A stretch of DNA of 64,000 bases from Gemmatimonadota bacterium (lineage in GTDB: Bacteria > Gemmatimonadota > Gemmatimonadetes > Gemmatimonadales > GWC2-71-9): NCBI GenBank assembly GCA_003223395.1, contig QHUZ01000022.1, positions 1-64,000 of the forward strand. The letters are read 5' to 3'. Shown in pieces: positions 44,700-53,873 of this stretch (position 1 is the stretch's first letter; every line of letters begins with the position of its first letter). A program made the translations under genes and the position numbers. The notes beneath the pieces were generated by a model that saw only the letters and a program-made list of their open reading frames with translations, had not been told where the DNA came from and did not search any database.

Positions 44700-45995
44700 A
44701 TGTTTACGGCCCTTTCCGAGCAGCTGACCGGTGTTTTGAACCGGCTCAGGGGTCGCGGGGTGCTCTCGGAAAGCGACGTCACCGACGCGCTGCGCGAAAT
44801 TCGCCGCCACCTGCTCGAGGCGGACGTGAGTTTCGAGGTCACGCGAGGCTTCGTCGAGCGGGTGCGCGAGCGGGCCGTCGGCGCGCTGCAGGTCAAAGCC
44901 GTCAGTCCCGGCCAGCAAGTCGTCAAGCTGGTGCATGACGAGATTGCGACGCTGCTCGGCGGCACCAAGGCCGGCCTCGAATTCGCCTCCGTTGGTCCGA
45001 CGGTCATTCTCCTCGTCGGGTTACAGGGATCGGGGAAGACCACCACCGCGGCCAAGCTCGCGCGACGGCTGAAGCTCGAGCAGAAGGCGCCGGCGCTGGT
45101 CGCGGCCGACATCTATCGGCCGGCGGCGGCTGAACAACTGCAGCAACTGGGTGCGCAAATCGGTGTCCCGGTGCTCGGGAAACGGGACACGGGAAACGTG
45201 GTCAAGCTGGTGCAAGACGCGTTGCGAGAGGCGGAATCGGCACGCGCACGGACGGTGATCGTCGATACGGCCGGCCGGCTACAGATCGACGCCGAGATGA
45301 TGGATGAGCTGAAGGCGCTCAAGACGGCGGTGCCGCCGAAAGAAATACTGTTGGTCGCGGACGGGATGACGGGGCAGGACGCCGTAAAAATCGCGCGCGG
45401 GTTCCACGAGGGTGTCGGGCTCACGGGTGTGATCCTGACGAAGCTCGATGGCGATGCCCGCGGCGGTGCCGCGCTCTCGATTCACGGCGTGACCGGCGTG
45501 CCGATCAAGTACGTCGGCGTGGGCGAGAAGACCGACGCGCTCGAGCCGTTCGATCCTGGCCGGATGGCGGGGCGGATTCTCGGGCAAGGTGACGTGGTCG
45601 CGCTGGTGGAGAAGGCGGCGGCGTCGGTCGATGCCGAAGCTGCCAAGCGCCTCGAGAAAAAGGTCCTGTCCAAGAAGGGTATGGACCTGCAGGATTTTCT
45701 GGTTGCGTTGAAGCAGATGCAGAACATGGGTCCGCTGAAGCAGGTGCTCGGATTGTTGCCGGGGATCAACGCGAAGGCGCTGCAGGGGGTGTCGATGGAC
45801 GACAAGCGCCTGAAGCACGTGGAGGCGATCGTGCTCTCGATGACCCCCGCAGAGCGAGCCGATCCGAGCGTCTTGAATGGCCAGCGCAAGCTGCGGATCG
45901 CCAAGGGGGCCGGGCGGCCCGTGCAGGAAGTCAATCGCCTGCTGGAACAGTTCCAGCAGATGCGCAAGATGGGAAAGTTCTTAAAAAGGATGTAG
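44700..45995 (+). CDS. ffh: Signal recognition particle protein Ffh (SRP54)
   Basis: GTPase that targets nascent membrane proteins to the translocon, 431 residues. It has an N domain (ALREIRRHLLEADVSFEVTRGF), G domain with G1 GLQGSGKTTTAAKLA, DIYRPAAAEQL, VDTAGRLQ, TKLDGDARGGAALS and GVGEKTDALEPFDPGRMAGRILGQGD. The methionine-rich M domain (LKQMQNMGPLKQVLGLLPG; FQQMRKMGKFLKRM) binds SRP RNA and signal sequences. It heads the ffh-rpsP-rimM-trmD-rplS-rnhB operon. Confidence 0.98.
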   Translation: MFTALSEQLTGVLNRLRGRGVLSESDVTDALREIRRHLLEADVSFEVTRGFVERVRERAVGALQVKAVSPGQQVVKLVHDEIATLLGGTKAGLEFASVGPTVILLVGLQGSGKTTTAAKLARRLKLEQKAPALVAADIYRPAAAEQLQQLGAQIGVPVLGKRDTGNVVKLVQDALREAESARARTVIVDTAGRLQIDAEMMDELKALKTAVPPKEILLVADGMTGQDAVKIARGFHEGVGLTGVILTKLDGDARGGAALSIHGVTGVPIKYVGVGEKTDALEPFDPGRMAGRILGQGDVVALVEKAAASVDAEAAKRLEKKVLSKKGMDLQDFLVALKQMQNMGPLKQVLGLLPGINAKALQGVSMDDKRLKHVEAIVLSMTPAERADPSVLNGQRKLRIAKGAGRPVQEVNRLLEQFQQMRKMGKFLKRM

Positions 45996-46003
45996 GGAAC
46001 GCT

Positions 46004-46279
46004 ATGGCAACTCGAATTCGGCTACGCCGCGTGGGACGCAAGGGACAGTCCTATTTCCGGATCGTCGTCGCGGACTCCAAGTCGCCGCGCGACGGCCGCT
46101 TTGTGGCCTTGATCGGCAACTACAACCCGCGCGCCAATCCCGCGGTGATCGACGTGAACGCCGAGCAGGCGCGGGCCTGGCTCGAGAAGGGCGCGATGCC
46201 GACCGATACGGTGCGCTCGCTCCTCAAGAAGGCCGGCGTACTAGGCACATCAGCACCGCCCGCGAAACCCGCCGCGTAG
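46004..46279 (+). CDS. rpsP: 30S ribosomal protein S16
   Basis: A 91-residue ribosomal protein of the small subunit. It opens with ATRIRLRRVGRKGQSYFRIVVADS, continues with SPRDGRFVALIGNYNP, and has WLEKGAMPTDTVRSLLKKAGV near the end. A short Ala/Pro tail follows. It starts 8 nt after the ffh stop with GTAGGGA as RBS. The 3' end overlaps the conserved start of rimM in another frame. Confidence 0.97.
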   Translation: MATRIRLRRVGRKGQSYFRIVVADSKSPRDGRFVALIGNYNPRANPAVIDVNAEQARAWLEKGAMPTDTVRSLLKKAGVLGTSAPPAKPAA

Positions 46280-46533
46280 TCGGGCGGCTGCGCAAGCCGC
46301 ACGGCCAGCACGGGGAGGTGGCGGTGATCCCCCTCGTGGAGAATCCGGGGACGGTGTTCGTGCCGAAGGCGCGGGTGTACGTCCTGAACGAGGAGCGCAC
46401 GGTGTTGGCGGGTCCGTTGGTCGTCGCGCGGCGCCGCTCCTATCATCGCGAATGGCTGCTCGGCTTCGAGGGCGTGACCTCGCGGGCCGCGGTCGAAAGC
46501 TGGCGCGACCAGCTCGTGGCGGTGGACGAGTAG
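46249..46533 (+). CDS. rimM: RimM-like ribosome maturation factor, truncated and with no standard start codon
   Basis: RimM helps 16S rRNA processing near S19 and usually has ~165-180 residues: an N-terminal RimM domain plus a C-terminal PRC barrel. Here the conserved N-terminus VVGRLRKPHGQHGEVAVIPL lies upstream of the first ATG/GTG/TTG in frame (GTG 46318). The only plausible upstream initiator in the visible frame is an ATC at 46249 (ATC AGC ACC GCC). Translation ends at WRDQLVAVDE, right where the PRC barrel should begin, and trmD starts 2 nt later. The protein thus lacks the barrel. Expression and function are doubtful. Confidence 0.65.
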   Translation: MSTARETRRVVGRLRKPHGQHGEVAVIPLVENPGTVFVPKARVYVLNEERTVLAGPLVVARRRSYHREWLLGFEGVTSRAAVESWRDQLVAVDE

Positions 46534-46535
46534 CG

Positions 46536-47216
46536 ATGCTGCGGGTCAAGGTGGTGACGCTGTTTCCGGATTGGTTCACCGCGCCGCTGTCGTCGAGCAT
46601 TTTGGGACGCGCCGCAGCAGCGGGACTGGTGAAATACCGCGTCGTGCAGCTGCGCGATTACACGCACGACAAGCACCACACGGTGGATGACGCACCGTAC
46701 GGTGGCGGCGCCGGGATGGTGCTCAAGCCGGAGCCGTTTTTCGAAGCGGCCCTGGACCTGAAAGCAAAGCCGCCGATCGTACTCCTGTCGGCACGCGGAC
46801 AGCTGTTCACGCATGAGATCGCCGTTCGCTATTCGCTGGGCAGTGAGTTGACGTTGCTGTGCGGGCATTACAAAGACGTCGATCAGCGCGTTGCGGATGG
46901 GTTGGATGCGGAAGAGGTTTCGATCGGCGACTTCGTGCTGTCGGGCGGAGAGCCGGCGGCCCTGTGCGTCGTGGACGCGGTCGTCCGGCTGTTGCCCGGC
47001 GCGCTGGGGGACCACGAATCGGCGTCCAGCGATTCGCATTACGAGGGGCTGTTGGCGCCGCCCAGCTACACGCGGCCGCCCAGCTATCGCGGGCTCGAGG
47101 TGCCGGACGTATTGTTGAGTGGCGACCACGACAAGATTGCGGCATGGCGGGCGGCACAAGCCGAGCGCCTGACGCGCGAGCGGAGACCGGATTTATGGGC
47201 AAAGAACGACGACTAG
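46536..47216 (+). CDS. trmD: tRNA (guanine37-N1)-methyltransferase TrmD
   Basis: Makes m1G37 in tRNAs, preventing frameshifting. 226 residues with the trefoil-knot SAM site: VVTLFPDWF start, [37 protein letters not shown] and [14 protein letters not shown]. The C-terminal domain has [26 protein letters not shown]. The start is ATG 46536, 2 nt after the rimM stop. The 3' end overlaps rplS by 22 nt. Confidence 0.97.
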   Translation: MLRVKVVTLFPDWFTAPLSSSILGRAAAAGLVKYRVVQLRDYTHDKHHTVDDAPYGGGAGMVLKPEPFFEAALDLKAKPPIVLLSARGQLFTHEIAVRYSLGSELTLLCGHYKDVDQRVADGLDAEEVSIGDFVLSGGEPAALCVVDAVVRLLPGALGDHESASSDSHYEGLLAPPSYTRPPSYRGLEVPDVLLSGDHDKIAAWRAAQAERLTRERRPDLWAKNDD

Positions 47217-47596
47217 AACAAGTGGCTATGGAGAATCTGAGAGACAACATCCCGGCCTTCGCTCCCGGCGATACGGTGCGCGTCATGGTGCGCGTGCGCG
47301 AGGGTGAGAAGGAGCGGCTTCAGGCGTTCGAGGGCATCTGCATTGCCCGGCGCGGCGGCGGCATCAACGAGACGTTCACCGTCCGGAAGATTTCGGCGGG
47401 CGTGGGCGTCGAGCGAATCTTCCCGCTGCATGCGCCGGCGATCGCCGAGATCGGATTGATGCGCAAGGGTCGCGTGCGGCGCGCCAAGCTGTACTTCCTG
47501 CGCCGGCTGGCCGGCAAGGCCGCCCGGATCCGCGAGAAGCGCGGGATCACGGTCCCGACGGCCGGCACCGCCGAACAGGAGCCGACGCAGACGTGA
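47195..47596 (+). CDS. rplS: 50S ribosomal protein L19
   Basis: A 133-residue large-subunit protein located at the 30S-50S interface. Conserved segments are [56 protein letters not shown] and [24 protein letters not shown] 47195 has GGAG 9 nt upstream and lies inside trmD. GTG 47222 or ATG 47228 are alternatives closer to other L19 starts. The C-terminal tail is Thr/Ala/Glu-rich. It is coupled to rnhB through GTGA. Confidence 0.96.
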   Translation: MGKERRLEQVAMENLRDNIPAFAPGDTVRVMVRVREGEKERLQAFEGICIARRGGGINETFTVRKISAGVGVERIFPLHAPAIAEIGLMRKGRVRRAKLYFLRRLAGKAARIREKRGITVPTAGTAEQEPTQT

Positions 47597-48234
47597 GACA
47601 CCGCCGCCCGTCGCTGACACGCGAGGCGGCGTTGTGGTGCGAAGGTCGGAGTATCGTCGCCGGAATCGATGAAGTCGGCCGCGGTCCACTGGCGGGTCCA
47701 GTGGTCGCCGCGGCCGTCGTATTTCCGATGGGCACCAAGCCGATCCGCGGGCTCGACGATTCGAAGGTGCTGACGGCGCTGCAGCGCCAGAAGTTCGTCC
47801 CGAAGATCCACGAGCGCGCGGCCGCGGTCGCGGTCGGCGCCGCGAGCGTGCGCGAGATCGACCGGCTCAACATTCGGCGCGCCTCGATTTTGGCGATGGC
47901 GCGCGCGCTCCACCGGCTGGGCATCGTCCCGGCCCACGTCCTCATCGACGGCCTGCCGTGTCCCGAGCTCGGCTGCGAGCACGAGGCGATCGTGGACGGT
48001 GACGCGCGGTGTCACTCGATCGCGGCGGCGTCGATCATCGCCAAGGTCCTGCGCGATGCCCTGATGGACCGGCTCGCCGCCCGCCATCCGGGCTATTGCT
48101 GGGAAACCAACAAGGGCTACGCGACGCCGGAGCACCTGGAGGCCATCCAGCGCCTCGGCCCCACGCGCCATCACCGCTATAGCTTCGAGCCCGTGGCGCA
48201 GATCGAGCTGCTAACGATTTCGGCTACGACGTAA
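47593..48234 (+). CDS. rnhB: Ribonuclease HII
   Basis: Removes ribonucleotides and RNA primers from DNA, 213 residues. Active-site acidic residues are in [17 protein letters not shown] (Asp-Glu), LIDG and [10 protein letters not shown]. Product motifs LDDSKVLT and [13 protein letters not shown] are conserved. The GTG start overlaps rplS. It is the last gene of the ffh operon and overlaps convergent polX by 24 nt. Confidence 0.96.
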   Translation: MRHRRPSLTREAALWCEGRSIVAGIDEVGRGPLAGPVVAAAVVFPMGTKPIRGLDDSKVLTALQRQKFVPKIHERAAAVAVGAASVREIDRLNIRRASILAMARALHRLGIVPAHVLIDGLPCPELGCEHEAIVDGDARCHSIAAASIIAKVLRDALMDRLAARHPGYCWETNKGYATPEHLEAIQRLGPTRHHRYSFEPVAQIELLTISATT

Positions 48235-49947
48235 GCCCTTCAGGAATTCCGGCAGCGGCCGCGTGTTGAGGATGTCGGCCGCCGTCAGCCAGGCCCGCCG
48301 CGCCACGGCGACCGCAAACTTCATGAATCCCAGCTCGCGCGTGTTGTGTGCGTCCGTGGACAGTACGAACCGCACACCGTGGGCCTTCGCCGCCGCGGCG
48401 AGCGTGTCCGGCAGGTCCATCCGTTCGCTCCCGTTGATCTCGAGCAGGCATTTGGCATTCGCCGCGGCTTTCGCCACGACGTCGAAATCGAGCGGGTAGG
48501 AGGGCCGCTCCGGTACGATGCGGCCCGTCGGATGACCGATCGCGTCGACCCAGCGATTCTCGATGGCCCCGAGCAGGCGATCGGTGAGCTGCCGTTCCGT
48601 CTGCTTCAAGCCGTAGTGAATGGTCGCGACCACGTAGTCGGCTTCGGCGAGCAGGTCGTCCGGCAGGTCGAGTTTGCCGCTCTCGAGGATATCCATCTCG
48701 ACGCTCTTCAAGACGCGAAAACCGCGCAGCCCCTTGTTGAGCGTGTCGATGGCTTTCCATTGCGCGCGGATCTCCTCGGGCGTCTGACCGGCCATCGACG
48801 TGCGCGGCGAATGATCGGTGATCGCGATGTACGCGTAGCCGAGCTTGCGCGCGGCCTCGATCATCTCGGCCAGCGTCGCCTTGCCGTCGCTGGCGTCGGT
48901 ATGCATCTGCAGGTCGCCACGGATCTCCTGGAGCGTCACGAGCTGGGGCAGCTCGTGCGCCTTCGCGAGCGCGATTTCACCGCGGTTTTCGCGCATCTCC
49001 GGTGGAATCCAGTCGAGGCCGAGCGCGGCGTAGACGTCTTGCTCCGTCCGGCCTGAAATGCACGTCGATCCGCGGAACACGCCGTACTCGTTGAGCTTGA
49101 GCTTCTTGGCCTGCGCGATCTTGCGCAGCTCGATGTTGTGCGCCTGCGACCCCGTGAAGTACTGCATCGCGGCGCCGAAGCAGGGCGGCTCGACGACGCG
49201 CAAATCGACCTGCAGGCCGCTGGAAAGCCGCACGGTTGCACGGGTGTCGCCTTGCGCGGCGACCTGCGTGACCTCGCTGAACTTCCCAAAGCGCTGGATG
49301 ACCGTGGCGGCCTTGGCCGGGGCACAGGTGACCACAATGTCGAGGTCGCCGATCGTTTCCTTGCGGCGCCGAAAGCTGCCGGCCACGTCGATCTCGTCTA
49401 TGGCGGCCCCTCCGCCGGCCTTCAGGTACTCCACGATCGCCCGCGCATATTGCTCGGCTTCGTGCAACACCATGCGCTTTTGCGCCGTGGTCGCCGTGTC
49501 GGCGACGCCTTCGCGGATCTTCTCGAGCAGCTTGGGACCAAAGCCCGGCAGCTTCGCGATCAGCCCTTTTTCGAGGGCGTCTTTGAGATCCGCGACGCTG
49601 TTCACCTTCAGCTGCTCGTGAAACAGCTTGACCCGCTTGGGACCGAGGCCGGAGATGCGCAGCAGGTCGAGGAGGCCGGGCGGTAACGTCGCCACGAGCT
49701 GTTGGCGCTGGGGCAGGGTGCCGGTTTCCACCAACGCGGTGATTTCTTTCGCGATGCCGCCCCCGATCCCCGGCAGCTCGGTGATGTCGAACTCACCTCC
49801 CGACACGAGCTCGGCGATGGGATCGGGGTGATCCGCGACGGTGCGAGCGGCATTGCGGTAGGCGCGCACCTTGAACGGATTGCCCGCCGAGATCTCGAGC
49901 AGATCGGCGACGTCACTGAGGAGGCGGGCGATTTCTGCGTTCTGCAT
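48211..49947 (-). CDS. polX: DNA polymerase/3'-5' exonuclease PolX
   Basis: Family X repair polymerase, 578 residues. An N-terminal helical 8-kDa-type region has helix-hairpin-helix motifs (DITELPGIGGGIAKEITALV; LRISGLGPKRVKLFHEQL; LPGFGPKLLEKI). The palm has catalytic Asp pair in AGSFRRRKETIGDLDIVV and a third in VDLRVV. The C-terminal PHP phosphoesterase has LQMHTDASDGKATLAEMI, AITDHSPRTS and DAHNTRELGFM, supplying the exonuclease. It is divergent from the TonB-dependent receptor gene. Confidence 0.96.
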   Translation of the reverse strand: MQNAEIARLLSDVADLLEISAGNPFKVRAYRNAARTVADHPDPIAELVSGGEFDITELPGIGGGIAKEITALVETGTLPQRQQLVATLPPGLLDLLRISGLGPKRVKLFHEQLKVNSVADLKDALEKGLIAKLPGFGPKLLEKIREGVADTATTAQKRMVLHEAEQYARAIVEYLKAGGGAAIDEIDVAGSFRRRKETIGDLDIVVTCAPAKAATVIQRFGKFSEVTQVAAQGDTRATVRLSSGLQVDLRVVEPPCFGAAMQYFTGSQAHNIELRKIAQAKKLKLNEYGVFRGSTCISGRTEQDVYAALGLDWIPPEMRENRGEIALAKAHELPQLVTLQEIRGDLQMHTDASDGKATLAEMIEAARKLGYAYIAITDHSPRTSMAGQTPEEIRAQWKAIDTLNKGLRGFRVLKSVEMDILESGKLDLPDDLLAEADYVVATIHYGLKQTERQLTDRLLGAIENRWVDAIGHPTGRIVPERPSYPLDFDVVAKAAANAKCLLEINGSERMDLPDTLAAAAKAHGVRFVLSTDAHNTRELGFMKFAVAVARRAWLTAADILNTRPLPEFLKGLRRSRNR

Positions 49948-50036
49948 CGCTTGAAAGGTAAGCCTTGCGGAGGTTCCTCACGGGTGATACGCTAGCCGTC
50001 CCGAAACATCCTTCCCATCCCGTCGGAGGCAGAAGC

Positions 50037-53000
50037 ATGGTGCGCAAGCTCCTCGGGCCGGTGGTATTGGCTCTCGCATTCCCCGTCTTACTGACTGCGC
50101 AGTCGCAGGCGACGACAGGCGTCATCCGCGGCACGGTGACCGATCCCTCGGGCACACCGGTCGCGGGCGCTACGGTCGTGCTGCGCGAGTCACAAACCGG
50201 CTTCCAGCGCCAGGTGTCCACCAGCGAGCGCGGCATTTTCATCGCGCCCCTCATGCCCCTCGGGACGTACGATGTCAGCGCCCGGGCCGTCGGCTTCGGC
50301 GAGGCGCGGCGCAGCAGCGTCCGCCTGGGCGTCGGTGAGACTGTGAACCTGAACCTGCCGCTCGCGGCGGTGCAGTTGCAGGCGGTGGTCATCGAGGCGA
50401 CGCAGCCGGTCGTGGACGCGACCAAGGTGGAGAACTCCACCCGTCTGCCGGACGCGGCGGTCTCGCGCCTCCCCAACAACGGGCGCAACTATTTGAACCT
50501 GACGCTGCTCACACCCAACGTGGCGATCGTGCAGGGTCCGGACGGCGACGAGCTGTCGATCGGCGGGCAGAAGGGCATCCACAACAACGTTTCGGTGGAC
50601 GGCGCCGACTTCAACAATCCGTTCTTCGGTGAGCAGCGCGGCGGCCAGCGCCCGCCGTTCACGTTCAATCTCGATGCGGTGCAGGAAATCGTGGTCACGT
50701 CCTCCGGCGCCAACGCCGAGTTCGGCCGTTCCTCCGGCGGGTTCGTGAACGTGGTGACCAAGTCCGGGACGAACACCCTCCACGGCTCGGTCCACTATTA
50801 TGGAAAGGACGGCGCGCTGTCCGGTCAGCCGCACCATGCGGGTGTGACCCTCCAGACGCCCGATTTCACCCAGCACCAATTCGGCTTCACGCTCGGCGGG
50901 CCGATCAAACGCGATCGCGCCTTCTTCTTCGTAGCGTACGACCAGCAGATCTACGACGAGACGAAACAGACGAATCCCAACCGGATCGCGGCGCCGCTGC
51001 GCGCGTGGATGGATACGGCGTTCGGTGCGGCGCTCCGCGGCGACTACGGGTCGATCGCCCGCACCAACAATGCGCGCGCGCTGCTGGCGAAGTTGGACTT
51101 CCGGCTCTCCGACAAGCACAACGCGTCGCTCAAGTACAACTACACCTGGTCGGAGCAAGCCAACGGCACGTTCGACGTAGACAGCTGGGGCCGCAGCGCC
51201 AACGGGCTGGAACAGGATCACTCCAACGCCGTCAACGGCAGTCTCATGTCGTATTTGACGCCGCGTCTGCAGAACGAGTTCCGGTTCCAGTACTCACGAG
51301 AGGATCGACCGCGGCCGTACGACGGCCCGCGCAGCAGCCTGTTGGGCCCGGATCCCACGGGGACCGGCCAGCGTCCGTTCCCGGATGTCGCGATGGATTT
51401 CGTGGGCGGTTATCGGTTCGGGATGCCGTTCTTCCTGCCGGTCGCTTATTACGACACGCGTGTCCAGCTGCTCGACAACATCTCGATTGCCAAAGGGGCC
51501 CACCTCTTCAAGCTGGGTGGCGAGTACAATCGCGTGAACTCGGTGCAGACGTTCATCGGCTTTGCGAACAGTCGCTACATCTTCAGCTCGGTGAACGGGT
51601 TCCTCAATTACGTCGCGAACGCGAATTACGTGGAGTGCCCCAACGGAAGCAGCAACACGACCGGCGGAAGCACGCCGTGTGGTACGACTGCCGGCGGCGC
51701 TCCGATCCTCCCCAGTGGCCCGGTCCTGCTGTATCTCCAGCAGGCGGGAGTGAACCGCTCGGTGCGCGACGCGGGCACGCAGAGCATTCCGCAAACGGAG
51801 CTCGACTTCTACATCCAGGACACCTGGAAGCCGAATCCGAACTGGACGTTCGATTACGGCCTGCGTTGGTCGGCGCAGCTGGAGCCCAGCATTTTGTCAC
51901 CGACGGATTCGACGGCGTACCATGCGCTGTACGGGACGACAGCCACGAATGCCAAGGGCACGTTCGCGTTCCCGTCCGACGGCACGATCCCGTCGGATAA
52001 AAAGATGATCCAGCCGCGCGTCGGCATCGCCTGGGATCCCCGGGGTGATGGTCGCCAGGTATTCCGGGCCAGCGCCGGCCTGTACTACGCTCGGATTCCC
52101 GGGTTGAACCTGGCATCGACGCGCTCCACGGACGGCTATCGGGGCGTGACGCTGTTCGGTTCGAGCGGCACCATCCCGTTCGGGTTGCCGGCGCCGGCGT
52201 TCCCGAACCTGTTCCCGTCGACCATCCCGCTGAGCGCGGTGTTCAACCCATCGGTGTTCGTATTCGACAAGAACTTCCGCAATCCGCGTACCCTCAACGT
52301 GACCGTGGGATACGAAAAGGAGGTCGCGGCGGATCTGGGACTCATGTTGTCGTTCACGCACGCCCACACCGATTTCGTGAGCCGGTTCATCAATCGGAAC
52401 GACTCGCTGTTCGGCGTGGTCAACGCCGGCCCGTTCGCCGGCATCGGCACGCTCACCACCGTGGAGGCGAGCGCCAAGTCCACGTACAATGGCTTCACGA
52501 TCGGCCTCAAACGGGTGCGCGATCCGAACTTTCAGTTCCAGGTCAACTACACGCTGTCATTCGACAAGTCGGACGATGACAACGAGCGCGATCCGTTCAC
52601 GTTCCGCTACGCCCGCGCCGACAACCTGGCGCCGGAGTACGGCTGGAGCGATCGCGATCAGCGGCACCGCTTCAACGGCTGGATGATCGCGCACATCGGC
52701 GGTGGGATCTTCCTCAACAACCGGCTGAGCATCTACTCGGCGCAGCCGACCTCGGCGAGCTGCGGGCCGAGCCCGCTCAGTCCGTTCGCTCCCCCCAAGG
52801 GGCAGCGGGCCACATCGGCGGCCGATCGGAACTGCTTGGATGGCACCGTGCTTCAGCGCAACACGCTGCGCAAGGACAACAGCTACTTCTCGTGGGACGT
52901 GGGCCTGACGTGGCCGTTCAGCGTCGGCAAAGGCCGCGTCGAGCTCGTGGCGCAGATGTTCAACGTTCTTGGCTCGGAGAACTTCCGGGATCCGGCCGCG

Positions 53001-53090
53001 ACGAGCCTGCTGTTCAACTTCGACGGCACGCTGCGCAGCGGCCTCGGGGATCCGCAGCAAACGCAAATCGGCCTTCACTGGGTGTTCTAA
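50037..53090 (+). CDS. TonB-dependent receptor with carboxypeptidase-regulatory-like N-terminal domain
   Basis: Outer-membrane receptor of 1017 residues. ATG 50037 has GGAGG 7 nt upstream and opens a signal peptide (LLGPVVLALAFPVLLTAQ). A CarboxypepD_reg-like domain follows (GVIRGTVTDPSGTPVAGATV), then a plug domain (LSIGGQKGIHNNVSVDGADF; EIVVTSSGANAEFGRSSGG) and a large 22-strand-type barrel ending QTQIGLHWVF. There is no obvious TonB box. This is the 'OmpA-related/Cna-like TBDR' style abundant in Gemmatimonadota and Acidobacteriota. The ligand is unknown. A hairpin terminator follows. Confidence 0.88.
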   Translation: MVRKLLGPVVLALAFPVLLTAQSQATTGVIRGTVTDPSGTPVAGATVVLRESQTGFQRQVSTSERGIFIAPLMPLGTYDVSARAVGFGEARRSSVRLGVGETVNLNLPLAAVQLQAVVIEATQPVVDATKVENSTRLPDAAVSRLPNNGRNYLNLTLLTPNVAIVQGPDGDELSIGGQKGIHNNVSVDGADFNNPFFGEQRGGQRPPFTFNLDAVQEIVVTSSGANAEFGRSSGGFVNVVTKSGTNTLHGSVHYYGKDGALSGQPHHAGVTLQTPDFTQHQFGFTLGGPIKRDRAFFFVAYDQQIYDETKQTNPNRIAAPLRAWMDTAFGAALRGDYGSIARTNNARALLAKLDFRLSDKHNASLKYNYTWSEQANGTFDVDSWGRSANGLEQDHSNAVNGSLMSYLTPRLQNEFRFQYSREDRPRPYDGPRSSLLGPDPTGTGQRPFPDVAMDFVGGYRFGMPFFLPVAYYDTRVQLLDNISIAKGAHLFKLGGEYNRVNSVQTFIGFANSRYIFSSVNGFLNYVANANYVECPNGSSNTTGGSTPCGTTAGGAPILPSGPVLLYLQQAGVNRSVRDAGTQSIPQTELDFYIQDTWKPNPNWTFDYGLRWSAQLEPSILSPTDSTAYHALYGTTATNAKGTFAFPSDGTIPSDKKMIQPRVGIAWDPRGDGRQVFRASAGLYYARIPGLNLASTRSTDGYRGVTLFGSSGTIPFGLPAPAFPNLFPSTIPLSAVFNPSVFVFDKNFRNPRTLNVTVGYEKEVAADLGLMLSFTHAHTDFVSRFINRNDSLFGVVNAGPFAGIGTLTTVEASAKSTYNGFTIGLKRVRDPNFQFQVNYTLSFDKSDDDNERDPFTFRYARADNLAPEYGWSDRDQRHRFNGWMIAHIGGGIFLNNRLSIYSAQPTSASCGPSPLSPFAPPKGQRATSAADRNCLDGTVLQRNTLRKDNSYFSWDVGLTWPFSVGKGRVELVAQMFNVLGSENFRDPAATSLLFNFDGTLRSGLGDPQQTQIGLHWVF

Positions 53091-53110
53091 AACCTGGCGA
53101 TGCTGATGGC

Positions 53111-53142
53111 AAGGGACGGTAGATGTTTACCGTCCCTTTTGT
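53111..53142 (+). terminator. Rho-independent terminator of the TonB-dependent receptor gene
   Basis: An 11-bp stem AAGGGACGGTA / TACCGTCCCTT with a 6-nt loop, followed by a T-rich run (TTGTCTTT). It starts 20 nt after the receptor stop codon. Confidence 0.88.
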
Positions 53143-53156
53143 CTTTCTGGCTGACC

Positions 53157-53230
53157 GGCGTCAAACAAGAGGCGTCTAAAAGAACGGCGTCAAAAGGAAC
53201 TGCGTCAAAAAGAACTACGTCCAAGAGAAA
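53157..53230 (+). repeat. Tandem array of a 15-bp repeat, left flank of the four-helix-bundle ORF
   Basis: Five degenerate copies of GGCGTCAAAAAGAAC. The GCGTC core (ACGTC in the last) sits at 53158, 53172, 53187, 53202 and 53217, giving spacings of 14, 15, 15 and 15. Copies vary by one to four bases. No unique spacers lie between units, so it is not CRISPR. The same motif in opposite orientation lies on the other side of the ORF. Confidence 0.85.
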
Positions 53231-53247
53231 ACCGTAGCCGGGGCGAA

Positions 53248-53616
53248 TCACCGATCGGGAGGGGGGAACCGATAGAGCCGATTGATCATCTTGAGAACCA
53301 GAATTGTGCGACTCTGCAATGAACGAATCGTCTTGCGCTGCTGTTCCGACCCAGGCTCGACAACGCGAAGTTGTGTCAATGTTTCTTGAGCCGAGCCCCG
53401 TGCGTGCAGGAGAAAGCGACGGAAGTCGGGAATGCTTCCTCGTCCACAGCCCTCCGAGATATTCGAACCGATTGAAAGGGAAGCGCGGACCAGCTGGTCA
53501 CCCCGCGCGTATGCGCCCGGTCCGCGGAACTCCTTGGCGAGCGTGGCGCACTCTTTGGCGAGGTTTTGCGCCACCTGCATCACGCGAAGGGTCTTGGGGT
53601 TTGCGCGAAGGACCAT
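53248..53616 (-). CDS. Four-helix-bundle protein of the 23S rRNA intervening-sequence (S23) family
   Basis: A protein of 122 residues (136 if translation starts at 53658). The family signature is the second/third helix string DQLVRASLSIGSNISEGCGRG followed by DFRRFLLHARGSAQET. The N-terminal helix has VMQVAQNLAKECATLAKEF. Relatives are encoded in 23S rRNA intervening sequences and, as Avd, in diversity-generating retroelements; stand-alone copies have no known function. Here it lies outside any rRNA gene, between two inverted 15-bp repeat arrays and next to tRNA-Lys. No reverse transcriptase is present. Confidence 0.8.
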   Translation of the reverse strand: MVLRANPKTLRVMQVAQNLAKECATLAKEFRGPGAYARGDQLVRASLSIGSNISEGCGRGSIPDFRRFLLHARGSAQETLTQLRVVEPGSEQQRKTIRSLQSRTILVLKMINRLYRFPPPDR

Positions 53617-53681
53617 CACCGTGACTATGGTGCCGGCAGGGCATTGGTGTGTGATCAATTTCCCGCACGAATGGCCATTTA

Positions 53682-53755
53682 GACGGTTTGCTTTTTGACG
53701 CCCTTCGTTTGACGCCTTTCTTTTTGACGGTGTTACCTTTGACGGGGTTATTGTT
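53682..53755 (-). repeat. Tandem array of the same 15-bp repeat, inverted, right flank
   Basis: On the minus strand the units read GGCGTCAAAAAGAAAG-like. The GACG core on the plus strand sits at 53682, 53697, 53711, 53726 and 53741, spacings 15, 14, 15, 15. A sixth position (53756, GAGG) coincides with the first base of tRNA-Lys. It is thus a mirror image of the left array, and the two could pair as long stems. Confidence 0.85.
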
Positions 53756-53828
<73 letters not shown>

Positions 53829-53873
53829 TCTAGGCCCTGTTGTCCGGACGGCAACCGAGGCAGATTTCCGGAC

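Noticed and set aside
48346-49056. 236-residue plus-strand ORF opposite polX
   Set aside because: Antisense shadow of a well-conserved repair polymerase, with no motif of its own.
53157-53230. Possible CRISPR array in the evenly spaced repeats
   Set aside because: Units are 15 bp head to tail with no unique spacers, and no cas genes are present.
53248-53658. Diversity-generating retroelement suggested by the Avd-like four-helix-bundle ORF
   Set aside because: No reverse transcriptase, template repeat or variable repeat is visible nearby. The family also includes rRNA-intervening-sequence and stand-alone proteins.
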